From Bacteroides sp. OM05-12 (lineage in GTDB: Bacteria > Bacteroidota > Bacteroidia > Bacteroidales > Bacteroidaceae): a stretch of DNA of 36,074 bases. The DNA is taken from assembly GCF_003438995.1 (NCBI RefSeq), contig NZ_QSUN01000029.1:1-36074 (forward strand), given 5' to 3'. The notes beneath the pieces were generated by a model that ran no database searches, was not told the origin of the DNA, and saw only the letters and a program-made list of their open reading frames with translations. A program made the translations under genes and the position numbers. Within the stretch, counting starts at the first letter, position 1. Each line of letters starts with the position of its first letter. Of this stretch, positions 27,001 through 35,783 are shown in pieces.

Positions 27001-27724
27001 TTTTATCAAGAAAGATTTCGATACTAAAGGTAATTGGAAATCTGTTTATGGAAAGGCCGGATATCATTTAGTTGGAATTCTACCTCGTTTGCCGGAGAAT
27101 ATTTCGTTGAATATTGTGGATAAAGATGATTTACTTGAGTTGAAATGGCCGGAAGGAGTGCGACGGTATACTTACAGGAAAGACCCTATATTGCCGGATG
27201 CTTCTATGGCTGCTCCTACAGATAATATACTGATTGCTTTCAATGTGCTTCAGATAGGCGAAGATGGTATGGAAAGTTATCCTAAAGGTACTATGCCTAA
27301 ATATGTAGGCTATAAATGTACCGATTATGAGTATGCATTGAATACTGTTGCTCCTGAATATGGAGGTGGCTTTGAAATATGGAGAATGCTTGTTCCGGGT
27401 ATGCCTCGTAAACATTTCTATCCTCGTCAACCTAAGTCACCTTATGATGGTCCTGTTAAGGATGGCAAATTGGTTACTCTTCGGGATGGTAATACTTTGT
27501 ATACGGAATGTGCAATACCATGGACTGAAATACCGGATGTGAAAAAGGCGATAGACCGAGGTGAAAAAATTAAATTTTCATATCGGGTAAATGATAATGG
27601 GAATTGGGGAGCTTGTATGGAATTGGCTCGTAACCGTAGTGTTTCGAAAAGAAATTCACGTGCTTTTCATCCGGATTGGAGAGAACATTGGGCTAATGAA
27701 GTAGAATTCGGTGTAGAAAAATAA
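24080..27724 (+). CDS. Large putative glycoside hydrolase with CBM9-like modules
   Basis: This 1214-residue secreted protein starts at ATG 24080; a GTG immediately before it is an alternative. After a signal peptide (ends near APVASQ) comes a beta-sandwich region (about 35-190) and then a TIM-barrel-like domain (about 195-480). Glu306 in LWNEPWEG fits the acid/base and Glu406 in WDTESWVG the nucleophile of clan GH-A; the spacing of 100 residues is typical. The C-terminal half contains a CBM9/DOMON-like module beginning TVDGKLDDWEGALPQ near residue 743 and ending in the CBM9-like EHWANEVEFGVEK, apparently split by a long insert. No exact GH family was recognised (GH39/GH5-like at best), so this could be an unclassified enzyme. 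Confidence 0.7.
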   Translation: MIKNTNFSRIKFSYLLLGSFLLSFSAPVASQMKEPHEWLGYEKVMGVKNGLMHYDYDVKTISSTAPANVFWPEDKLLFTFQLQNNLEELIDVDGHIEVIHYGTRGIPNDIWLPEIFSMGNVETIPVKLKIAPNGYTNLEITPSMPSEFGGYAIVFDLGKYGRRLGTSFVKSMKPTSRKLQFPKQSLDDLGVDFLTRVGVQAIRYGLPYCPTTFRDYQSIMRKFDEDMKRFKDNNITVLLMFGEGQALNPLGTPRSFLDDNNVFLRSKQDYAWLPELDNDFEEFVKSICMRHGWPDGPVTAVSLWNEPWEGISISGWQSDMLRYREIYKAMAAGVLESRELGKDILIGGGDSNSNAWDKFFSDGTMDMLPIFDFLSIHYQGMESPVLYPEWNQRKDYKGRVLIWDTESWVGNTDDRIGLVVAANRSAGYDRSMGIYGGYMYGGDPHNTEPNTQIKTESGVEMIPSVHPTWSSAAAMGAVQGLIGEREFRELLFKNGLPWIMVFDGYENNPDDGTVVITGDLGEAFGAENVLFRDVRGLNEINEKIALREKLDLLPADSPERIKIEKKLRTYKGLVGGKLTLKAHPSFLLYDFYGNVIKPKQGVYEIPLTFNGYYLRTNGTKDSFKKLLDSLRKAYIEGYEPLDIIAKDMVSPLTGETEMELVLTNILNRSVGGNLKITLGDLLLSYPQKITFKAHETKTVKVKISGKASPDNLYPLSVKFDAGKDGIAAHWEDMHVNYIEKRTITVDGKLDDWEGALPQVVKSSDGASLSVTEAAWYPFKEFEKSVQGMCTAYLAYDDTYFYFAAKAADQTPDAGTCRFETRDDDDFFYPEVSYMQTKEAMHTVERINVVDNSNQSALQYPDSPICMMNYWENTSTTHSIGLDLNLPYDRFIQTALYLPDWGQSNLIIVISEQETGKELLRQHVSSVWNGVYLLFNLSGKLRVRITTEGWWYTAKLSGIFFDESGTNIQNKTSAYFIKKDFDTKGNWKSVYGKAGYHLVGILPRLPENISLNIVDKDDLLELKWPEGVRRYTYRKDPILPDASMAAPTDNILIAFNVLQIGEDGMESYPKGTMPKYVGYKCTDYEYALNTVAPEYGGGFEIWRMLVPGMPRKHFYPRQPKSPYDGPVKDGKLVTLRDGNTLYTECAIPWTEIPDVKKAIDRGEKIKFSYRVNDNGNWGACMELARNRSVSKRNSRAFHPDWREHWANEVEFGVEK

Positions 27725-27746
27725 TAAATATAAATAGTATAAGAGA

Positions 27747-30008
27747 ATGAAAAAATACCTTTTGGCTTTATTTGCTGTTACCCTTTTAATTGGGTGTAAA
27801 TGTGAAAAAAAGAAGGAAATTTTAGATTTTGTGAATCCGTTAATTGGAACGGATGGGCATGGACATACTTTTCCCGGGGCGGCATATCCTTTCGGAATGG
27901 TTCAATTAAGTCCGGATACAGGACTTGAGGGTTGGGATTGGTGCTCCGGATACCATTATTCTGATGCTTCTATCATTGGATTTTCCCATACACATCTATC
28001 AGGGACAGGACGTTCTGATCTGATGGATGTAATGATTATGCCTATGGTTGGGGATATTAAATGGCAGGCTGGAACAAAAGAAAATCCCGACATGGGATAT
28101 CGTTCTCGTTTTTCTCATGATGAAGAATGGGCTTCTCCCGGGTATTATAAAGTGAAGCTACAAGATTATGATGTGATGGCAGAACTAACAGTTTCTCCTC
28201 ATTGTGGTTTTCATAAGTATGCTTTTCCCAATACCGGTGATGCACATATTATGTTAGACTTATCTCATCATTTTGATACAGACTCTCTTATTTTGAATAC
28301 TTTGAATGTAGTTGATAGGAATACCATAACCGGAGAGAGGCAAACAAAAGGTTGGGGAGAAATCGGTGAAAAGTATTGGAGTAACCAGAAATTATATTTT
28401 GTTATGCAGACATCAGAACCTTTCCAAAAGGTAAAGGTTAAAGTCGAAGATGATTTGGTTGATGTGGAGAAAGCTGTAGGAAAAGATGTGAAAGCAGTTC
28501 TTGATTTTGGAGCGTCGGAAAATAAAACAATAAAGGTAAAGGTCGGTATTTCTGCTGTAAGTGTGGAAAATGCAAAACAAAATCTGGAAAAAGAAATTCC
28601 TGGCTGGGATTTTGATCAGGTCTTAGCCGATACCCGTTCTGTTTGGAATAAAGAGTTATCGAAAATAAAAATAGATGCCACGGATAGTGTAAGTACTGTT
28701 TTTTATACCGCTTTGTATCATTCTTTGTTGGCTCCATATTTATATAGCGATGTAAATGGAGAATATCGTGGATTTGATGGTAAAACACATAAAGCAGAAG
28801 GTTTTAATCAATATACGGTGTTTTCTTTGTGGGATACGTTCCGTGCAGAGAATCCATTGATAACATTATTGAATCCCAATATTGTGAATGATTTTGTAAA
28901 TTCGATGCTCACTCAGTATGAGGAATATGGTTTGTTACCGATCTGGCCTTTATGGTCGAGTGAAACGAATTGTATGATTGGTTATCATGCGGTTCCGGTT
29001 ATTGTAGATGCATATTTTAAGGGGATAAGAGGTTATGATGTTGAGAAAGCCTATCAGGCAATGAAGAATTCAGCAATGCAAAACGACTTTGGGGTGAAAG
29101 AGTTGAAAGAATATGGATATATACCGTATGATAAATATAATAAGTCGGTTTCAACCGCATTAGAATATTGTTATGATGACTGGTGTATCGCTCAGATGGC
29201 AAAGAGCCTGAATAAAATGGATGACTATAAGTATTTTATGGATCGTGCTATGAGTTATTCTGCTTATTTCGATAAGGAATATAACTTGATGAACGGACTT
29301 TCATCGAAAAAAGAATTTCGTCGACCTTTCGATCCTTTTTATTCTTCTTATAAAGAATGTGATTGGGTTGAAGGAAATTCTTGGCAGTATTCTTTTTTTG
29401 TTCCACATGATGTACAGGGGTTAATTAATTTGTTTGGGAATAAGGACAAGTTTGTAGCAGCATTAGATACATTGTTTTCTATGCCGTCGGTCATTTCCGG
29501 GCATGATGTACCGTTGGATATCTCCGGACTTATTGGTCAGTATGCCCATGGAAATGAGCCGAGCCATCATGTCGCTTATTTATATAATTACGCCGGTATA
29601 CCGTATAAGTCTCAAGAAAAATTGCATGAAATAATGTATTCTTTATATACCACTGCACCTGATGGACTCTGTGGAAATGAAGATTGCGGTCAGATGTCAG
29701 CATGGTATGTGTTTAGTGCTATGGGATTTTATCCTGTTAATCCGGCCGAGCAAGTATATGTTTTTGGAAAACCAATGCTGCATAGTGCGGAATTTACGGT
29801 AAAAGATAAAACCTTTAAGGTAATAGCCCATAATCTGGATGAAAAGAATATTTATATTCAATCTATTAAGTTAAACGGGCAGGAATATAATCAATTGTAT
29901 ATTACTCATGAGGATATTGTTGCCGGAGGTACACTTGAATTTTTCATGGGACCTATTCCTTCAAAGGTGCAAAATTGGAAGTTACCTCCATCTGTAACAC
30001 CTGCTTAA
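27747..30008 (+). CDS. GH92 alpha-mannosidase lipoprotein
   Basis: The 753-residue protein has a lipobox (LLIGCKCEKKK). It opens with FVNPLIGTDGHGHTFPGAAYPFGMVQLSPDT, the unmistakable GH92 N-terminus. The catalytic (alpha/alpha)6 domain shows GNEPSHHVAYLYNY (Glu604) and GNEDCGQMSAWYVFSAMGFYPVNP (Glu645, Asp646), matching the calcium-binding and catalytic motifs of this calcium-dependent exo-alpha-mannosidase family. GH92 enzymes trim alpha-1,2-, 1,3-, 1,4- or 1,6-mannose; the linkage cannot be settled from sequence. It sits 22 bases after the large hydrolase and 12 before the DUF4380 gene. Confidence 0.96.
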   Translation: MKKYLLALFAVTLLIGCKCEKKKEILDFVNPLIGTDGHGHTFPGAAYPFGMVQLSPDTGLEGWDWCSGYHYSDASIIGFSHTHLSGTGRSDLMDVMIMPMVGDIKWQAGTKENPDMGYRSRFSHDEEWASPGYYKVKLQDYDVMAELTVSPHCGFHKYAFPNTGDAHIMLDLSHHFDTDSLILNTLNVVDRNTITGERQTKGWGEIGEKYWSNQKLYFVMQTSEPFQKVKVKVEDDLVDVEKAVGKDVKAVLDFGASENKTIKVKVGISAVSVENAKQNLEKEIPGWDFDQVLADTRSVWNKELSKIKIDATDSVSTVFYTALYHSLLAPYLYSDVNGEYRGFDGKTHKAEGFNQYTVFSLWDTFRAENPLITLLNPNIVNDFVNSMLTQYEEYGLLPIWPLWSSETNCMIGYHAVPVIVDAYFKGIRGYDVEKAYQAMKNSAMQNDFGVKELKEYGYIPYDKYNKSVSTALEYCYDDWCIAQMAKSLNKMDDYKYFMDRAMSYSAYFDKEYNLMNGLSSKKEFRRPFDPFYSSYKECDWVEGNSWQYSFFVPHDVQGLINLFGNKDKFVAALDTLFSMPSVISGHDVPLDISGLIGQYAHGNEPSHHVAYLYNYAGIPYKSQEKLHEIMYSLYTTAPDGLCGNEDCGQMSAWYVFSAMGFYPVNPAEQVYVFGKPMLHSAEFTVKDKTFKVIAHNLDEKNIYIQSIKLNGQEYNQLYITHEDIVAGGTLEFFMGPIPSKVQNWKLPPSVTPA

Positions 30009-30020
30009 AAGAAATGAATA

Positions 30021-30926
30021 ATGGCTAGGATTTTGAAAGATGCATTAGTGCTTCTGCTTTTTTTCTTTTTTATTGGATGTAATAAGGATACTGTATTTTG
30101 CTGTAAGAAAGGAGTTTATACCGCATCGTTGAAAGATGTCAGTTTTAGTGTGTCAGCAGAAAAAGCAGGACGTCTTATTTCTTTTCGATATGGGAAGGAA
30201 GAAATGCTTCTCCAGTCTGATGTTGAACCGACATATTATGGTGCCACTTTTTGGTTGTCTCCACAGGAATGGCATTGGCCGCCTTATCCTGTGCTTGATG
30301 AGTGGGCTTATGATGCAGTTCAAAAGGATGGAAAGTTGGAACTCTTTAGTCCGCCTGATCAAACAGCAGGGATAGAAGTGAAAAAGGAGTTTTCTTTTTC
30401 TAAAGACGGAGCTGTTTTTATTACCTATTGTTTGAAGAATATTTCAGAGGAGGTAAAATATTTGGCTCCTTGGGATGTAACTCGTGTATTAGGTGGGATA
30501 ACCTTTTTCCCTGTCGGAGAGGCAGATATAATAAACCGTTCTTCTATATCTGATGCGTATGAGCAAGATGGCATTATATGGTATGAGATGGGGAAAAAAC
30601 CGATTACTGATGCTCAAAAACTATTTTCGACAGCGAAAGAGGGATGGATAGCACATTATCGTAACGGTGTACTCTTGGTTAAATGTTTTCCGGATATTTC
30701 TTTATCTCAGTTACCACCGGGGCATGGAGAAGTGGAAATTTATGTAGCTCCTAACGGGAAGTATGTCGAGTTGGAAAATCATGGTGAATATGTTTCTTTA
30801 CTTCCGGGAGCTTTATTGGTTTATAAACAGAAATGGTTTCTTGTTAAAGCTCCATTGGGTGCGAACGCAGATCATAAAGCATTGCTGGATATTGTACGGC
30901 AGTTAAATAAAAGTATATCAGAATAA
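30021..30926 (+). CDS. DUF4380 lipoprotein
   Basis: The 301-residue protein has a short hydrophobic leader with a lipobox (LFFFFIGCNKD). Its body resembles DUF4380, a beta-sandwich fold similar to galactose mutarotase, with AGRLISFRYGKEEMLL near the start, FWLSPQEWHWPP and YLAPWDVTRVLGG in the middle. In that fold family such residues bind sugars; the family has no assigned reaction. Its position inside a tightly spaced row of glycosidases suggests a helper in handling the released sugar or in binding the glycan. Confidence 0.75.
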   Translation: MARILKDALVLLLFFFFIGCNKDTVFCCKKGVYTASLKDVSFSVSAEKAGRLISFRYGKEEMLLQSDVEPTYYGATFWLSPQEWHWPPYPVLDEWAYDAVQKDGKLELFSPPDQTAGIEVKKEFSFSKDGAVFITYCLKNISEEVKYLAPWDVTRVLGGITFFPVGEADIINRSSISDAYEQDGIIWYEMGKKPITDAQKLFSTAKEGWIAHYRNGVLLVKCFPDISLSQLPPGHGEVEIYVAPNGKYVELENHGEYVSLLPGALLVYKQKWFLVKAPLGANADHKALLDIVRQLNKSISE

Positions 30927-30956
30927 GTTTAGGAAGAAATTAATAAAAGTTTAGAT

Positions 30957-32912
30957 ATGAAATATAAGGTATTGTTGGTATGTTCGTTTTTCTTGTTTTG
31001 CACTTATCTACAGGCACAACGAACAGTTTGGCTTGACGAACTTGATTTGTCTAAGGTCGACCAGTCAGCTGGAGACGCAGTGGCCCGAAAGTCGATGTGG
31101 AATACACCTCTGATTATTGCCGGTGAAAAATTTAAGCGAGGAGTGGGGACTCATGCTGAAAGTTTTTTTCGCATCCAGTTGGATGGAAAGACTACTTTCT
31201 TCAAGGCTTTAGTAGGAATAGATGATTCTGCTCCTGCATTTGAATTGGCTCAAGCTTCTGCAGAGTTTTTGGTGATTGGTGATGGAAAGATATTATGGAA
31301 AAGCGGGATAATGCATGGCGGTGATAAAGCTAAAGATATTAACTTATCGACTAAAGGTATAAAATCTTTGTTGTTGCGTGTCGACCATTGCGGTGATGGA
31401 ATTACCGGAGACCGTGCTAATTGGGTGAATGCTTGTTTTGAAGTAAAAGGAAAAGATCCGGTTGCTGTAAGTAAAAAGCGTGAACCGGAATATATCCTTA
31501 CTCCTCTTGCCTCGAATGCGCCTAAAATAAATGCTCCGTATATCTATGGTGCACGCCCCGGTAAGCCATTCTTATTTACAGTACCGATATCCGGGGCAAG
31601 ACCTCTGAATGTGGAAGCCGGGAATCTGCCTGATGGATTGTCTATTGATGCGCAAACAGGTATTATTTCCGGAACAGCTAAAGAAAAAGGGACTTACTTG
31701 GTTGACGTTGTCGCTGAAAACAGTTATGGGAAGGATACTCAAAAACTTACGCTGGAAATTGGAGATAAATTGGCTCTTACTCCCCCGATGGGGCTTAGTA
31801 CCTGGAATGTTTTTGGGGATGATATTGATGATGCCAAGATACGTAGAATGGCGGATGCAATGGTTGAAACCGGTTTGATAAATTATGGTTATGCATATAT
31901 TAACATAGATGATGGATGGCAAGGAGAACGCGGTGGAAAATATCATGCGATTATGCCGAATGAGAAATTCCCGGATATGAAAGGATTGGTAGATTATGTG
32001 CATAGTAAAGGACTGAAAATCGGTATATATTCTTCTCCGTGGGTAGAAACATTTGCCGGTTATATCGGTGGAGGAGCGGATACGCGTGATGGTAAAGTTG
32101 TTAACTCATCTAAACGTTATGGTGAATATTCTTTTGTGAAGAATGATGTGCAACAATGGGTTGAATGGGGATTTGATTATTTGAAATATGATTGGATTAC
32201 CAATGATATTGCCCATACGGCAGAGATGACTTATCTATTGGATAAAGCTAACCGGGATATTGTTTTCAGTATATCCAATGCAGCTCCTTTTGCATTGGCG
32301 GAAGATTGGAGTAACTTGACAAATCTGTGGCGTACTACCGGTGATATACAAGATACGTGGAGTAGCATGACTACAATTGTTTTTTTACAGGGGAAATGGA
32401 AATCTTATGCAAAACCGGGAAGTTGGAGTGATCCGGATATGTTGATAGTAGGTAAACTGGGTTGGGGGAAAGAACTCCGAAACACCCGGTTGACACCGAA
32501 TGAACAGTATTTGCATATTTCGTTATGGAGTATTCTAGCTGCACCGTTATTGGTGGGATGTGACATAAGCCAGTTGGATGATTTTACGAAGAACCTGCTT
32601 TGCAACAATGAAGTGATTGCAGTAGATCAGGATATGGCGGGAATCCCCGGGTCGAGAATCTTCATGGATAAGGATGAGCAGATTGAGATTTGGTCACGTC
32701 CGTTGAGTGACGGCTCTCAAGCAGTAGGTTTGTTCAATTTATCGGATGAGACCAAGAAAATAGCGGTCAATGAAGAAATGTTAGATATAAAGGGGAAATT
32801 TTCTGTCCGTAATCTGTGGGAGCAGAAAGAGAAGGGCACCTTCTCCGGAAAATACTCTTCAGATGTTCCTTCGCACGGAGTTGTCTTCATAAAAGTAACC
32901 AAACTTGATTGA
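30957..32912 (+). CDS. NPCBM-GH27 alpha-galactosidase
   Basis: The 651-residue secreted enzyme has a signal peptide (ending LQAQ) and an NPCBM domain (about 22-165, with KFKRGVGTHAES and VLVIGDGK-like strands). A putative Ig-like/He_PIG domain follows (about 195-270, with LPDGLSIDAQTGIISGTA), then the GH27 barrel from TPPMGLSTWNVFG (about 275-560) and a C-terminal beta domain. The nucleophile is Asp412 in YLKYDW and the acid/base Asp463 in RTTGDIQDTW. GH27 includes alpha-galactosidase, alpha-N-acetylgalactosaminidase and beta-L-arabinopyranosidase; alpha-galactosidase is most likely. It ends the main cluster before a strong terminator. Confidence 0.93.
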   Translation: MKYKVLLVCSFFLFCTYLQAQRTVWLDELDLSKVDQSAGDAVARKSMWNTPLIIAGEKFKRGVGTHAESFFRIQLDGKTTFFKALVGIDDSAPAFELAQASAEFLVIGDGKILWKSGIMHGGDKAKDINLSTKGIKSLLLRVDHCGDGITGDRANWVNACFEVKGKDPVAVSKKREPEYILTPLASNAPKINAPYIYGARPGKPFLFTVPISGARPLNVEAGNLPDGLSIDAQTGIISGTAKEKGTYLVDVVAENSYGKDTQKLTLEIGDKLALTPPMGLSTWNVFGDDIDDAKIRRMADAMVETGLINYGYAYINIDDGWQGERGGKYHAIMPNEKFPDMKGLVDYVHSKGLKIGIYSSPWVETFAGYIGGGADTRDGKVVNSSKRYGEYSFVKNDVQQWVEWGFDYLKYDWITNDIAHTAEMTYLLDKANRDIVFSISNAAPFALAEDWSNLTNLWRTTGDIQDTWSSMTTIVFLQGKWKSYAKPGSWSDPDMLIVGKLGWGKELRNTRLTPNEQYLHISLWSILAAPLLVGCDISQLDDFTKNLLCNNEVIAVDQDMAGIPGSRIFMDKDEQIEIWSRPLSDGSQAVGLFNLSDETKKIAVNEEMLDIKGKFSVRNLWEQKEKGTFSGKYSSDVPSHGVVFIKVTKLD

Positions 32913-32938
32913 TATTCTTTTGTAATAGTTGTAAAAAC

Positions 32939-32984
32939 AAGTCTGAGAAAAAGGATGTACATTCCCCCTTCTCAGACTTTTTTG
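32939..32984 (+). terminator. Intrinsic terminator closing the main carbohydrate cluster
   Basis: AAGTCTGAG (32939-32947) pairs with CTCAGACTT (32971-32979), with AAGG/CCTT continuing the stem, followed by TTTTT. It separates the GH27 gene from the SGNH gene, which must have its own promoter. Confidence 0.88.
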
Positions 32985-33088
32985 TAAGAATATCGGGATT
33001 CTATTTGGTGGATTCATCTGATATATACGTCTCTATATTAAATTACGATGTCTCTATTTTGTTAAACCAAATATTAAATTCATTTATT

Positions 33089-35755
33089 ATGAGAAAAAAT
33101 TGTATTTTACTGGTTTTGATTTTCCTTTGTGGCTTTTTTAATGTCAGCGCACAAAGTTCAATAACAGTACCTGATGAAGGTAAGGTATATAGTCTGATAA
33201 ACGTAGGTTCGGTTCGTTATCTTACGGCACTTAGTGAACCGGAGGATAATGGTTGGTTGGTTTATGATGTTGCCATTGCTGATCGCTATTCAACTGAAGA
33301 GGAGAGAACAAGACAGCAATTTAAGTTTATTCCTATTTCCGGTAAAGCAGGTAAGTATTATATTCAGAATGTAGCTTCAGGCAAGTATATTACACAGGCT
33401 GAGCCTTCTTTAGATGGTAATGATTGGGTTGCAGTGTGGGCTGATCCGAGTGATATTGCAGCATATGGAGATAAAATAGAATTTGTTATTACTCCTGTTG
33501 AAGATGGAAAAGTTCGTATTGGAAATCAGGATTTTCAGAATTTGTTGGGAGTAGACGGTCTTGAGAACAATGCTTATGTAAAATGTGTCTGGAATACCTA
33601 TTCAGGGGGCGATGTTATTATGTATACGTGGACTATCCTTGAATATATTGCTGGTAATGCTGATAGAACAGCATTAGGAACTAGTTTAGATAATGTGAAG
33701 AACTATTTAAGTAATCCGGCAATACAGGTTGGTAGTGCAATCGGTCAATATCCTCAGGATGTATATGATGAATTGTTGGCTAAGCAAGCCGCAGCGCAAG
33801 ATGTGTTTGACGATTCGGAGGCAACTCAAGAAGAAGTTGATGCTGCAAAAGCAGTTTTGGATGCTATCTTTAAGGCTTTCCAAGAAAGTCTGATTATTAT
33901 ACAGCCGGAGCCTGATAAAGAATACTATATTATATATGATGGAGAGGCTGATACTAAAGGAATGAGTTCTTTAGATGAAAATGAAGATAGTAAAGCTTTC
34001 TTGAATGCGTTTAGCGAGCAGCAATTTAAGTTTGAGAAAGTGGAATCTAATGACATTGTATATTATAAGATCCAATCAACCAAAGATGGAAAATACTTAT
34101 ATAAGGATGGTGAATATGAGACTAAGTGGACGGATGATGTGACTGTTGTGGGAGATGATGCTCTTTTCAGAATTACACCGACCGGTAATGTAGAAAAACC
34201 AAAGTATGTATTGCTTCAGGTTAATGCTACCGGAGGATATTTAGGTAATGATCCCGGAACAGATTGGTGGAGTGATGTTTATTCTAATAAGGTTGCAAAC
34301 AAAGCGACTTATTGGAAAATAACCACAGAAAAACCGAAAGATCAACCACAGATAACATTGAATGTTGATATGAGAGATGAAGCGGTTAGTCCTGATGGTA
34401 TTTGGGTAACCGGAAACTTTATTGGTTGTAACTGGGCTGAACCGGGTAGTAATCCTGCCTATGAGTTAACAGACCCGGATGGAGATGGAATCTATTCCGT
34501 GACAGTTGAATATAACAAAATGGCAAGAACCGGCTACGAGTGTGTGGTTGCAAATGATGGTAATGCGCTTGATAGAGCAAAGAATCCGATGGAATACAAA
34601 TTTGCTAACGGAAAAGGTTGGGCTAATACTGAAAGTTTCTTTGATGATTGTACTTTGTTGACCAATCGTATATTAGGCGTATATACAGATGAAGTAGATG
34701 TTCCGGCTGTTAAATTAAATCTTTGTGGAACTTCCGAAACTGAGGAACGGATAAAAGTAGCTTGTGTGGGTGACAGTAATACCCAAGGTATTGGCTGGTG
34801 GATTCTTCCTTATAAAGAAGCATGGCCGATTCAGTTGAGAGGTTTGATGGGAGATGATTATCAGATTCAGAACTTTGGTCTGGGCGGTGTAACTCTAACC
34901 GGATGGATGGGTACAGACCGTCATGGGCTCGTTCAGGAATTCGATCCTAATATTATCCTAATCAATTTGGGAACTAACGATGCCAACCCTGCTTATCAGT
35001 TCAGTGAAGAGAATTACGAAAAAACTTATAGGAATCTTATTGATATCTATTCACAAGGTTCTGCTAAACCTCAAATCTATTTGATGACTCCGATGAAAGC
35101 CTTGGATGAGACACAAAACAATACGATTGTTAATAGTATTTGTCCGATAATCAAGAAGCTGTCTAAGGAACTTGCATTGCCGTTAATTGATTTCTATACG
35201 GAAACCCTTCCTTGGACAGTAAATGATCATTATGCAGACGGTCTCCATTTGAAGAGTCCTGAAGCAACGCTTGATTTATCCAAGAAAGCAGCTTCTATAT
35301 TGAAGACTGCCAAACCTCAGATTGTTCAAACCGGCTTTGATTTATTTGCAAGTGCCGATTATGCAGAATATCGTTGGTATATGGATGGTGAGTTACTTGA
35401 AGGAGAAACAGCGAAAAAAATTACTGCAAGTGTTACAGGTTCTTATCAGTTAGGCGTGAAATTATCAGCTACAGCAGATGATGTGTTATTATCGGAACCA
35501 CTTACTGTTGTAGTAACTCCTACAAGTTTAACGGATTTATCTAAGGAGGCTATCTCTATCTATCCGAATCCGGTGAAGGATATTTTGACAATCCGGGGAA
35601 TGGATGAAACATCCGGTGTTTCATTTAAATTGTATGATGTAACAGGAAACTTGCTGTTAGAGTCTACTCACTCGGAATTGGATATGTCCGGATTAAATAG
35701 AGGAGTATACTTCCTTGATATAGCAGGAGATGTTCGTAAAGTAGTGAAACAATAG
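33089..35755 (+). CDS. Secreted lectin-FIVAR-SGNH esterase with type IX secretion tail
   Basis: ATG 33089 gives a clean signal peptide (MRKNCILLVLIFLCGFFNVSAQ); the 60-residue longer frame runs through the preceding terminator and is rejected. The 888-residue protein has a ricin-like trefoil module (about 25-185), a FIVAR-like helical module (190-270), a second trefoil-like module (275-420), a starch-binding-like beta module (420-550, with GIWVTGNFIG) and an SGNH/GDSL esterase domain. The esterase shows Ser563 in VGDSNTQG, NLGTNDAN, and Asp717/His720 in DGLHL. An Ig-like linker and a type IX sorting domain beginning SIYPNPVKDILTIRG (about residue 824) follow. It is probably a surface-exposed deacetylase or other esterase for a bound glycan. 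Confidence 0.85.
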   Translation: MRKNCILLVLIFLCGFFNVSAQSSITVPDEGKVYSLINVGSVRYLTALSEPEDNGWLVYDVAIADRYSTEEERTRQQFKFIPISGKAGKYYIQNVASGKYITQAEPSLDGNDWVAVWADPSDIAAYGDKIEFVITPVEDGKVRIGNQDFQNLLGVDGLENNAYVKCVWNTYSGGDVIMYTWTILEYIAGNADRTALGTSLDNVKNYLSNPAIQVGSAIGQYPQDVYDELLAKQAAAQDVFDDSEATQEEVDAAKAVLDAIFKAFQESLIIIQPEPDKEYYIIYDGEADTKGMSSLDENEDSKAFLNAFSEQQFKFEKVESNDIVYYKIQSTKDGKYLYKDGEYETKWTDDVTVVGDDALFRITPTGNVEKPKYVLLQVNATGGYLGNDPGTDWWSDVYSNKVANKATYWKITTEKPKDQPQITLNVDMRDEAVSPDGIWVTGNFIGCNWAEPGSNPAYELTDPDGDGIYSVTVEYNKMARTGYECVVANDGNALDRAKNPMEYKFANGKGWANTESFFDDCTLLTNRILGVYTDEVDVPAVKLNLCGTSETEERIKVACVGDSNTQGIGWWILPYKEAWPIQLRGLMGDDYQIQNFGLGGVTLTGWMGTDRHGLVQEFDPNIILINLGTNDANPAYQFSEENYEKTYRNLIDIYSQGSAKPQIYLMTPMKALDETQNNTIVNSICPIIKKLSKELALPLIDFYTETLPWTVNDHYADGLHLKSPEATLDLSKKAASILKTAKPQIVQTGFDLFASADYAEYRWYMDGELLEGETAKKITASVTGSYQLGVKLSATADDVLLSEPLTVVVTPTSLTDLSKEAISIYPNPVKDILTIRGMDETSGVSFKLYDVTGNLLLESTHSELDMSGLNRGVYFLDIAGDVRKVVKQ

Positions 35756-35783
35756 TTTTGGAAGAACGAGATTTATAGAAAAG

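Noticed and set aside
32909..33088. 60-residue N-terminal extension of the SGNH esterase
   Set aside because: It runs through the terminator of the GH27 gene. The methionine at 33089 gives a proper signal peptide.
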